64,000 nucleotides of DNA from Burkholderia sp. 9120 (GTDB lineage: Bacteria > Pseudomonadota > Gammaproteobacteria > Burkholderiales > Burkholderiaceae): the NCBI RefSeq assembly GCF_000745015.1, contig NZ_JQNA01000002.1, forward strand, positions 868,001-932,000, in the 5' to 3' direction. A program made the position numbers and the translations under genes. Under the pieces are notes generated by a model. That model was given only the letters and a program-made list of their open reading frames with translations. It was not told the DNA's origin and searched no databases. Shown in pieces: positions 1 through 6,590 of the stretch (position 1 is the first letter of the stretch; every line of letters begins with the position of its first letter).

Positions 1-214
1 GCTCCTGCATCATCGACAACTGGATGGTGTCACCACACCCGCACGGGCACTTCAGCGCTGCAAGCCAGTAATGGCCGCCCTCACCGACTGCATACACTGT
101 CTTTGATACAAGCAGGTCCGGCAGTTCTTCGACAGCAACTACGCGGTAACGGCCGCGCATCGAATCGTAATATGCGACCGCCTTCTTCCACAGGCCCTCG
201 AAAAGATTCGCCAT
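1..214 (-). CDS. DUF6527-type protein, C-terminus cut by window edge
   Basis: The first 71 codons are visible and reading continues past base 1. The start is the ATG at 214, 3 nt after the stop of the JAB-E1 gene, so it is probably the third gene of the cassette. The visible protein has a basic and aromatic N-terminus and a Cys-rich CPCGCG motif near residues 57-62. That motif is typical of the DUF6527 proteins usually found beside multiubiquitin and ThiF genes. The cysteines suggest metal binding. The biochemical role in the cassette is unknown. Family assignment is from motif and context memory. Confidence 0.7.
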   Translation of the reverse strand, partial: MANLFEGLWKKAVAYYDSMRGRYRVVAVEELPDLLVSKTVYAVGEGGHYWLAALKCPCGCGDTIQLSMMQE

Positions 215-217
215 CGT

Positions 218-1624
218 TTAAAGTCCCATGATTCCGAGAAGTGGTTCCGCTGTGCCATACCCGACGCGTTTCGCAAAAGCTGGGCAGGCTTCGCCGTCCC
301 CTTCATTGCTACTAGCCAGTGGGTCGGAAAGGCTGATGCGACGCTGGGCAAACGTTGAGTTCGGGTCGGCACGATACAGCGTCAGACGCGCAAGCATCTC
401 ATTGACCGCGTATGCAGCCACCAGCATGTTCAAAGAAATTACCGCCGGGCGGTCCACGTTCACGCCACGAACGTATCCAGCCTTTGCCATTTCCTTATAC
501 CGCTCTGGTTCCTGCTTTTTCATGAACGCAGCATCAAGGTCGGCTTGCGAGTACACGCCACGACTGATGAGACTTGAGCCGCCGGGGAGCACGGTGTGAA
601 CCGCCCCGCAGACCTGGTCGACGCCGCCCTTCCCGTCCGCATCGATTCGAACACCAAGGTCGATGAGCGGAATCAGGAAGTGCGTAGCAATCTTGTTAAC
701 GATATGGCGACCGTCAACTGAATCTACGCATCCGAAGAGGATGTCGCATTCGGACAAGGCGAGGATTGCTTCGCGTTCGCCAATGTCTTTTTCCAACGGG
801 GAGACCGTCGTGCCCAGCTCCATCGCAAGAATGGCTTCGCGCGCGCGGTCGACTTTGCTGCGACCTGCCGCAGCATCACAACCGCGTGAGTTCAGAATGC
901 GATTAAGGTTTTTCCGCTCAAGATGGTCGGGGTCGACAGGTACGACTTCACCCACGCAGTTTCGTGCAAGTTGTTCAAGAACGATGCTGCCGGTGCCAGA
1001 TGCGCCGACCACGCCGATACGCAACTGACGCAGCGTCCGATACGTGCCTTCGCCGAATGTCTGGATGAGTCGCACAGCGTGCTCCGGCACCTGCTCCCCG
1101 TCGCGAGGCACGTCGCAGGGGCGTATGAATTCAAAATCATCGCCGGCGATGCGGAACATGTCGATTGGATTTCCCAGAATGCCGTCTTGGACGTTTCGCC
1201 CGAAGAATTGACTGTCCGGCAACATAACGACGCTGGCGCGCATGTCGCTATTGTCGAGCACATCGTCCACAGCTTTGAAGAAAGCTCGGTCGGAAGCATC
1301 GTCGTATTTCGAAAACTCCGGGTGGCCGCCGGGATGGCTATGAAACTTGACGACGGTGAGCTTCCGCTGCATGGCTCGATTGAGAGCCGGGAGCACCGAT
1401 TCGACGGACCACACCACTGCGTCAGGCTCGCGAACGCGGCACGCATCGTACGGGACTTCAATGATTTCATGCACGAGCAGCTGACTTCTGCTCGTACCAA
1501 CTGCCTGCCCGCACAATGCGATTGCAACCGCCTCCTTACCGTCACCGGGAAAGAGGTGACGGCGCAACTGGTCGCGGTGCTTCCCGGACAAGGCCAGTAC
1601 CGAGAGCAAGTCGCTGGTATTCAT
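218..1624 (-). CDS. JAB deubiquitinase-like / ThiF E1-like fusion protein
   Basis: 468 residues from the ATG at 1624, whose ATGA overlaps the stop of the upstream Ubl-E2 gene; longer in-frame starts lie inside that gene. The N-terminal JAB/MPN domain (about 25-165) has a complete JAMM motif: Glu31, His95-x-His97, Ser105 and Asp108. The C-terminal E1/ThiF domain (about 195-435) has a glycine-rich nucleotide loop at 207-212, an Asp231/Asp233/Glu236 and Asn-Arg cluster at 239-242, Lys257, and Asp301 and Asp322. Cys339 is a candidate thioester cysteine. By family the E1 half adenylates a Ubl C-terminus and the JAB half cleaves Ubl precursors or conjugates. Both halves appear intact. Confidence 0.9.
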   Translation of the reverse strand: MNTSDLLSVLALSGKHRDQLRRHLFPGDGKEAVAIALCGQAVGTSRSQLLVHEIIEVPYDACRVREPDAVVWSVESVLPALNRAMQRKLTVVKFHSHPGGHPEFSKYDDASDRAFFKAVDDVLDNSDMRASVVMLPDSQFFGRNVQDGILGNPIDMFRIAGDDFEFIRPCDVPRDGEQVPEHAVRLIQTFGEGTYRTLRQLRIGVVGASGTGSIVLEQLARNCVGEVVPVDPDHLERKNLNRILNSRGCDAAAGRSKVDRAREAILAMELGTTVSPLEKDIGEREAILALSECDILFGCVDSVDGRHIVNKIATHFLIPLIDLGVRIDADGKGGVDQVCGAVHTVLPGGSSLISRGVYSQADLDAAFMKKQEPERYKEMAKAGYVRGVNVDRPAVISLNMLVAAYAVNEMLARLTLYRADPNSTFAQRRISLSDPLASSNEGDGEACPAFAKRVGYGTAEPLLGIMGL

Positions 1625-2376
1625 TTCAGAATCTCCGCGCGAAGAAAATCGTCCACCAACATCAGATGGGTGCCGACGTTGTCGATTCCTTGGCGCCACG
1701 GGCTATTTGCAGTGCGATGCCGGGACCACCCCTGCCAGACCTTTCCTTCGAACGTATTGGTAATCAACGCTCGGATTTGCTTGCCGTCCGCGCGCGAAAG
1801 CAGCGGGTGGAAATACACCATATCAATCTGAGTGTCGGGATAGCCGGCCGGCAGAATCACGAACATGTCGACCACCGCTGGCGTGAATCCGGCCGGGGGC
1901 TGAAAACCACGCACTACGATGCGCTTCGCGTCGGGCTGGACGATGGCTTCCCAAACGTATCCCCGGCTGTCGAGGTACTCCCGGTCTTCATCCAGCACCG
2001 TGAAGTCGGCGCGCACGGGACCTTCGCCTTCCTGAACCTCTTTTGGAATCGTCGCAAAGCGCTCGACGCCATGCGCGGCGAAGTCCACAGTCTGATTAGG
2101 AGCAACGGGCCGCATCTGCCCGTGGACCTTTTCCGACAGCAACCAGCCGGTGCTGGATTTGCCGGCCAAGCCGAGAATCTGCTCCCCGGTCATATGCTGC
2201 ACATCGACCACGTAGTGCGCTTTGTCGATGCGAATCCGGTACTTGTGAGCGTGCGGCACCGGCTTCTTTTCGCGCACAAACATCTCAATATCAATGATTT
2301 CGAGGATTACCTCGCCGCTGCGGCCGACCGCCTCGACGATTACGACTTCTTCAATACGTTGCTCAGTTGCAGACAT
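1621..2376 (-). CDS. Ubiquitin-like domain fused to prokaryotic E2-like domain
   Basis: 251 residues, first gene of the cassette. Residues about 43-112 resemble a multiubiquitin-type beta-grasp Ubl domain. Residues about 121-248 resemble a prokaryotic E2/UBC fold: a Pro-Pro at 160-161, a GYP turn at 178-180, an HP pair at 190-191 and a WSRH motif at 217-220. The protein has no cysteine anywhere, so it cannot carry a classical E2 thioester. A QEGEG linker at 115-119 between the two domains could be a JAB processing site (inference). The ATGA overlap with the JAB-E1 gene implies coupled translation. It may act as Ubl substrate plus E2-like scaffold. Confidence 0.8.
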   Translation of the reverse strand: MSATEQRIEEVVIVEAVGRSGEVILEIIDIEMFVREKKPVPHAHKYRIRIDKAHYVVDVQHMTGEQILGLAGKSSTGWLLSEKVHGQMRPVAPNQTVDFAAHGVERFATIPKEVQEGEGPVRADFTVLDEDREYLDSRGYVWEAIVQPDAKRIVVRGFQPPAGFTPAVVDMFVILPAGYPDTQIDMVYFHPLLSRADGKQIRALITNTFEGKVWQGWSRHRTANSPWRQGIDNVGTHLMLVDDFLRAEILK

Positions 2377-2453
2377 TTTGGAACCCCGTTGTGTCGAAAG
2401 GACGGACGCCGGCTCGGCGATGTTGACTGGAGGCTAGTCAAGTGCCAGACTCC

Positions 2454-2523
2454 GTCTTACATGTGAAACAGTTTGGCACGACTCGTTTCTTCGGTCAAAC
2501 AGTTTTTGTCTCACACATAAGAC
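2454..2523. promoter_or_regulatory. Candidate operator between Ubl cassette and XRE gene
   Basis: The divergent intergenic region holds a near-perfect inverted repeat: GTCTTACATGTGA at 2454-2466 and TCACACATAAGAC at 2511-2523 (11 of 13 pairs). Inside it are two direct copies of (G/C)AAACAGTTT at 2465-2474 and 2496-2505, 31 bp apart, about three helical turns. The right arm touches the AGGAG ribosome site of the XRE gene. The layout suits autorepression by the XRE protein and control of the divergent Ubl operon. Binding is inferred. Confidence 0.55.
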
Positions 2524-2532
2524 AGGAGAAAA

Positions 2533-2868
2533 ATGGAACACGTGAAGATGGAACTTCTGGCCCAGCACATACTTCAGCGCCGAGATGGTCGGGGCATCCG
2601 CGAGGCAGCCAAGGAGGTCGGCATTAGCCCGGCCACACTCTCCCGAGTTGAAAACAGGAAGATTCCGGACCTCGAAACGTTTGGGAAAATATGCGCGTGG
2701 TTAGGAGAAGACCCCGCAGCCTTTCTCGGCTTGGTGCCTGCAACCTCGTCAGCGACGCGCGCCTTAGTTCATTTCAAGAAGGAAGTCGCGATAAAACCCG
2801 AGAGCGCAATGGCTCTGAGCGAGATGATTGTTCTGGCTCAGGCGGCGCTCCTAAAAGAAGAGGTCTGA
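2533..2868 (+). CDS. XRE-family HTH transcriptional regulator
   Basis: 111 residues with an N-terminal helix-turn-helix at about 20-60, containing the usual SPATLSRVE recognition-helix pattern. The C-terminal 45 residues are helical and may be a dimer or peptidase-recognition tail. AGGAG lies 4 nt before the ATG. It diverges from the Ubl cassette across an operator-like region and is followed after 7 nt by an ImmA/IrrE peptidase gene, so it is probably the repressor half of a repressor-peptidase switch, as CapH is with CapP in CBASS loci. The controlled target is inferred from position. Confidence 0.85.
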   Translation: MEHVKMELLAQHILQRRDGRGIREAAKEVGISPATLSRVENRKIPDLETFGKICAWLGEDPAAFLGLVPATSSATRALVHFKKEVAIKPESAMALSEMIVLAQAALLKEEV

Positions 2869-2875
2869 ACAGACT

Positions 2876-3439
2876 GTGCAGCGCGGATATAAAGCTTGGT
2901 GCGAGCGGTACTCAGCCGAAACTCGCCGGCAACTGGATTTACCAGCAACAGCTCCTCTGAACGGCCGATTGCTGGCGCAACACTTGGGAATCCGCGTGTG
3001 GACGCCTCACGACGTGCCTGGTCTTTCAGACGATGTGCGAGAGACATTGCTGCGCAACGACGGGACGCCAAGCTGTTGGTCAGCCGTGACGCTTGTGGTT
3101 GGGGAAAAGACGCTCGTTATTCTGAACTCGTCGCATTCTCCAGCGAGACAGGCGAGTGACCTCATGCATGAGTTGGCTCATCGAATTCGGGACCATGCGC
3201 CAGAAGAGATGAGCATCTCGCCGGAAGGGCTCATGCTCCTTAACGCGTACGACAAGGAGCAGGAGGAAGAGGCTGATTGGCTGGCCGGTACGCTTCTCCT
3301 GCCGCGCGAGGCTCTTGTCGACATCCGCCGTCAGGGCATGTCGGACGACGAGGTCACTGCGGAGTACGGTGTGAGCAAGAGGATGTACACATACCGCGTC
3401 TCGATGACGGGGCTCAACCGCCAGTTCCGCCAAAGGTGA
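2876..3439 (+). CDS. ImmA/IrrE-family zinc metallopeptidase
   Basis: 187 residues from a GTG start 7 nt after the XRE stop. The zinc site is clear: HELAH at 98-102, with a glutamate-rich EEEADWLAG stretch at 130-138 giving the third ligand. The following LLPREAL segment is typical of the family. ImmA/IrrE peptidases cleave partner HTH repressors, often in response to single-stranded DNA or damage. Here the partner is presumably the adjacent XRE protein, and cleavage would release the Ubl cassette. The signal sensed cannot be read from the sequence. Confidence 0.9.
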   Translation: MQRGYKAWCERYSAETRRQLDLPATAPLNGRLLAQHLGIRVWTPHDVPGLSDDVRETLLRNDGTPSCWSAVTLVVGEKTLVILNSSHSPARQASDLMHELAHRIRDHAPEEMSISPEGLMLLNAYDKEQEEEADWLAGTLLLPREALVDIRRQGMSDDEVTAEYGVSKRMYTYRVSMTGLNRQFRQR

Positions 3440-3452
3440 CAGCGGCCGGCGG

Positions 3453-3520
3453 TCAAACTGTTTTGATGAAGCCGAACCATGCGGTCAGTCTTGACTCGAC
3501 TTCGGCAATACTGTTTGAGT
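3453..3520. promoter_or_regulatory. Two inverted copies of the CAAACAGT motif after the peptidase gene
   Basis: TCAAACTGTTTTGA at 3453-3466 and ATACTGTTTGAGT at 3508-3520 are reverse-orientation copies of the AAACAGTTT motif found twice before the XRE gene. The regulator pair is thus bracketed by the same element. They could be extra operators, perhaps for the small gene at 3552, or recombination remnants. Confidence 0.35.
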
Positions 3521-3551
3521 AGCAGAAAAGGGGAAGCTAACGAACCAATCA

Positions 3552-3773
3552 TTGGAGCGCGATGAACTGGTTGCAATGGTCAACACGATTAAGAGCTGGT
3601 GCGAACTGCTCGCAATCGGTGCGCAGCGTGAGGCTAAATACGACGGTTTTGGCCGCAATTCTTTTCACAAGTCGCACGCTGGCCTGGCCGCAAACTATAA
3701 GCAGCAACTTGCCAGCATCGCTGATTACAAGCGATTTATCGACCAGCACGTTGCTGGGCACAAAGGATGGTAA
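3552..3773 (+). CDS. Small hypothetical protein
   Basis: 73 residues from a TTG, or 65 from the ATG at 3576. The composition looks like a real soluble protein: mixed helices, one Cys, several Lys, Tyr and His, with none of the Arg/Ser/Pro bias of shadow frames in GC-rich DNA. No recognisable domain or motif. It lies alone between the ImmA peptidase and the two-gene minus-strand operon, in the less GC-rich island. A competing frame starts at 3562 but looks less protein-like. No clear ribosome site, so existence and start are uncertain. Confidence 0.4.
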   Translation: MERDELVAMVNTIKSWCELLAIGAQREAKYDGFGRNSFHKSHAGLAANYKQQLASIADYKRFIDQHVAGHKGW

Positions 3774-3854
3774 GTGAGCGAACGAGGCGACTGGCCGTCA
3801 GCGGGTATCGGTCGAACGCTCGCAACGCTAACGCAATAGTTCTCACCAGTCTTT

Positions 3855-4784
3855 CTACGGACGGTTTTTGCTAGAACCAGAAGCTAACCCTCTGCGTCTC
3901 GCCGACTCTTCCAATCCGAATAGCTTTGCAACATAGGCCTTATCCGGGTCAGGTACGTTTTCGACCTCATCCAACGCACGCAACCAGCGTACTAGAGGAG
4001 TAACCGAGCTGAATCTCTTAAGCTCAATGTTGCTTTCGCTAGCGGCCGACACGACCACATTAAGATAGCTCACCTCTTCCGTGTGTGTCGGGTCACCGAC
4101 GATAGCGACATGTGACACAGTTTCGAAACGGTCGAGAATCGCACGCCGGAACCATCGCCTGCGATTGTCCGGCGAAATCCCTTCGACCCACTGCATCAGT
4201 TTGCTGAGCGTGAGAACATTGATGTCTCCCACCTGTTTTGAGGACTTACGCAGGTGCGCGATGTCGGCCGGGCTTAATTCATGAGCGACGATGACGTCTA
4301 TACGCAATGCACCACGAATTTTCCGAGGGAGTCGCATCAGGTTCGCCCGGGTAACTCTGGCACTCCTTGCAACCAGGTCGTCCAAAAGTCCTTTCGACGC
4401 GCTCTCAGTCTGCGAGCCTTTGAAAAACTCTAGATAAAAGTCGGCGGCCTCTGTTAACACGTAGGGACTTTTCGCCAATCTGGTCTTGTTCTCCAACAGG
4501 TACTGGGCCATGGAGACCTCCCGAGCGCAATACCATTCTGTCTCGGAGAATGCGAAGCCGAATAGTTGCGGTGTCCTTGTTCGAGCTGTGATGTCGGACC
4601 GTGTCGCAACCAGTTCGTTATGCTCCAGAACCATAGCAAATGCGGTGACTTCGGAATCTGTAACAACCTGCGCCCAAACCCCTTCCTTACCGGGCAGACG
4701 AAAGGCCGGAACAACAAAGGCTGGATACGACGGCACGGTTCTGAGGAAACCAACTACCTGGCCAACGAGTTCAGTTGACATCAC
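3855..4784 (-). CDS. Hypothetical protein, second gene of a coupled pair
   Basis: 309 residues. The start is a GTG at 4784 whose GTGA overlaps the upstream stop, or the ATG directly after it at 4781. I do not recognise a family. The N-terminal 110 residues look like mixed alpha/beta with aromatic residues. The middle (about 150-230) has basic and hydrophobic helices including an RRRWFRRA patch, and the C-terminus ends in a basic tail with Arg-Arg-Arg. No membrane segment or signal peptide. Strict coupling to the 4781-5578 gene suggests the two products act together. Base composition is clearly lower in GC than the pel region, consistent with an acquired island. Confidence 0.7.
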   Translation of the reverse strand: MMSTELVGQVVGFLRTVPSYPAFVVPAFRLPGKEGVWAQVVTDSEVTAFAMVLEHNELVATRSDITARTRTPQLFGFAFSETEWYCAREVSMAQYLLENKTRLAKSPYVLTEAADFYLEFFKGSQTESASKGLLDDLVARSARVTRANLMRLPRKIRGALRIDVIVAHELSPADIAHLRKSSKQVGDINVLTLSKLMQWVEGISPDNRRRWFRRAILDRFETVSHVAIVGDPTHTEEVSYLNVVVSAASESNIELKRFSSVTPLVRWLRALDEVENVPDPDKAYVAKLFGLEESARRRGLASGSSKNRP

Positions 4785-5578
4785 AGTGCTCCCAGCAACA
4801 CGTGAAATTCCTCGATTTTATTTTCGAGCAAGGCTTGGTACTCGATGGCCGGCTTGTTCTTGTTTGAACGATACTCGAAGACGTGCAAACCCAAATCATT
4901 CTTGAATTTTTCAACAAAACCGGCATCTGCAAGGGATGTCGGTATCAACATCGCCTCAACATACTCCGCAGTCATTGGAATGTCTTCTTTTATAACGAGC
5001 TCGATGGACAGACGGCGGTCGTCGGCCTCTTCTCCAGACGTCGTGTCTTGAATCATTGACTGGACAGCCTCGACCTCGAACTCTCCCGCAATGCCTTTCA
5101 GTTCGATTCCGTCACCGTTCCAGTAATTGTCGTTTTCTCCGTAAAAAGCCGATACGTGTCTTCCCTGCATGTCGCCGTTCGCAGGATATTCGAACGATTC
5201 AAGTGACATCTGTTCGAGGACCCATTTCTTGTAGCGACCACCGCCGAACGCTCCAGTGTCGAACGGGAAAAGCCGGCAGGCGTGAGCAAGCACTTTCTCA
5301 CTAAAAACCAGTACTACGGGTGCAGAAAAACTATGCTGCATAGACACGCGCCCCTTAAACCTGTAGGCGGGTCTTCCATAGAACATGTAGGTCAGTCGTT
5401 CATCGAAGACAGGACAGAGCTGAGGCGTCAGCACCCTCGAAGTCAAAATGTCGCGAAGTGCGAAAGCGTTAGTCGTATGAACCCACCGGAGGCTTTTCGC
5501 TGGGGGCTCAAACTGCTTGACCCATTCATAGAGCGGATACTCAGGCAGCTTTGATGAGCCTGCAATGAAAGAAGACAC
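4781..5578 (-). CDS. Hypothetical protein, possible ADP-ribosyltransferase-like fold
   Basis: 265 residues from a GTG start. A WVHTT motif (about 32-36), then a DIL...L.P pattern, a YMFYGRPAYR stretch near 64-73, a PFDTGAFGGGRY stretch near 104-115 and a later RRLSIE motif are the conspicuous features. The spacing of a His-Thr, an aromatic Tyr and a downstream Glu loosely recalls the H-Y-E layout of ADP-ribosyltransferases such as DarT relatives. That is a guess from motif spacing only. It is the first gene of a two-gene operon in the island beside the Ubl cassette. No signal peptide or membrane span. An effector or toxin role is possible but unsupported. Confidence 0.65.
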   Translation of the reverse strand: MSSFIAGSSKLPEYPLYEWVKQFEPPAKSLRWVHTTNAFALRDILTSRVLTPQLCPVFDERLTYMFYGRPAYRFKGRVSMQHSFSAPVVLVFSEKVLAHACRLFPFDTGAFGGGRYKKWVLEQMSLESFEYPANGDMQGRHVSAFYGENDNYWNGDGIELKGIAGEFEVEAVQSMIQDTTSGEEADDRRLSIELVIKEDIPMTAEYVEAMLIPTSLADAGFVEKFKNDLGLHVFEYRSNKNKPAIEYQALLENKIEEFHVLLGAL

Positions 5579-5923
5579 GCGACAGTCTCTTATGATAGTT
5601 AGCCACTTCGAAATGCGTCAGCCGAAATCCAGCATTCAAGACCGCAATATTAACAAGAAATGGTTGGCCTAGTGGAACCACGCGACGGATGTTCTTCGCC
5701 TTGGAGTCGGCGTTTGGACGGAGCTACGCGCCAAATCGTCTGCGTAAGGCCGTCCTTCGTGACGCGGAAGTGAGCTTTGAGCGCCGTCGAAGCCGCCCGT
5801 ACCTGTCGAACGACTTCGCCTGGAGGCGCGAAAACCTGACGACTGTGCGCCAATCGCGAAAAGCCCCCGAAGTTGTACTGCGTCGCTTCGCTCAATCGTA
5901 TAAACCCCGCGACTACAGGGTAG
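5579..5923. other. 345-bp gap with only doubtful ORFs
   Basis: No confident gene. A minus-strand frame (stop near 5650, TTG start at 5895, open upstream to about 5943) encodes about 81 residues of plausible composition, including FGGFSRLAHSRQVFAPPGEV. A plus-strand Arg-rich frame covers 5689-5931. They overlap, so at most one is real. No tRNA, transposase or attachment site was seen. Confidence 0.4.
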
Positions 5924-6283
5924 ATGGATGAGTCATCTGTCTACACCGATGCGGGTCGCGTGCCCGCCGCAATCTCGAAACCACAGCCCGGACCGCTCTT
6001 AGCGCTTCTGCTATCAGACGCTGCGACCGACATCGAGGTCGTCACGCGAGAACTCGACCTGCGAGACGAAATGCGCGAGCGACTTCGACGTGCACTCGAC
6101 AGGGTGGCTTGCGCGCAGGCCGTGTTGGAAACAATGAGGGTGGAAAGCGTGGGGGCGAGCGACGAGAAAACAGCGCTGCGGGTGCGGATGCGGGAGGCGG
6201 TGGATTTGCTGGCAAGGGAGTGGCCGGAAGACTATCCGTCCGGCGCGATGGAGCGGCTTTTGTTGCAGTTGTCACCGCGTTAG
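5924..6283 (+). CDS. Hypothetical protein, helical
   Basis: 119 residues from an ATG with a weak purine-rich site upstream. The sequence is predicted mainly helical, rich in Glu, Arg, Leu and Ala, with heptad-like spacing around residues 37-75, so a short coiled coil is possible. No motif I can name. The antisense frame is Ser/Pro/Arg-rich and is rejected as a shadow. It is the last gene before the glmS 3' end, facing it tail to tail across about 300 bp, and marks the right edge of the accessory block. Confidence 0.55.
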   Translation: MDESSVYTDAGRVPAAISKPQPGPLLALLLSDAATDIEVVTRELDLRDEMRERLRRALDRVACAQAVLETMRVESVGASDEKTALRVRMREAVDLLAREWPEDYPSGAMERLLLQLSPR

Positions 6284-6590
6284 GGAGCGCTTGAGCAATT
6301 CGACCCCGCCGCGGAGCGGCGAGAGCCGATTGGCCGATTGCTGACTAAGACGCACGGGCCGCGGAGAGCCGCTCTCAAAACCGACGGCGGTCTCCGCTTG
6401 TGCATCATTCCGAGTGGCTTTTCGCGAAATTTGCCCACCAAATCGGCAAAATTTCGACCTCGTAGTTAGAAGCGTTTACGCTTTGCAAACAAGGTCGTGT
6501 CGACAAAAAGCTGGGCGGGAACAGATAGAAGCGTTTATGTGTAAACGCTTCTATTTCTGTTTAGCATCCTCCCACTCGGAAACGCCCCCC
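6284..6590. terminator. Tail-to-tail region with stem-loops after glmS
   Basis: Two palindromes fill this gap. One is CGAAATTTGCC / GGCAAAATTTCG at 6425-6435 and 6445-6456. The other is a perfect 13-bp stem ATAGAAGCGTTTA / TAAACGCTTCTAT at 6525-6537 and 6542-6554 with a TGTG loop. TAGAAGCGTTTA also occurs directly at 6467-6478. The strong stem lies 36 nt after the glmS stop and probably ends that transcript, although no long U-tract follows in the glmS direction. The sequence TAAACGCTT is also operator-like. Confidence 0.5.

Noticed and set aside
5689..5931. Arg-rich ORF overlapping the start of the 5924 gene
   Set aside because: Composition is shadow-like, no ribosome site, and it conflicts with a more plausible antisense frame and the downstream gene.
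6284..6590. Tn7 end sequence at the glmS attachment site
   Set aside because: I could not find the typical repeated end-binding sites or a transposase. Only palindromes of another kind are present.
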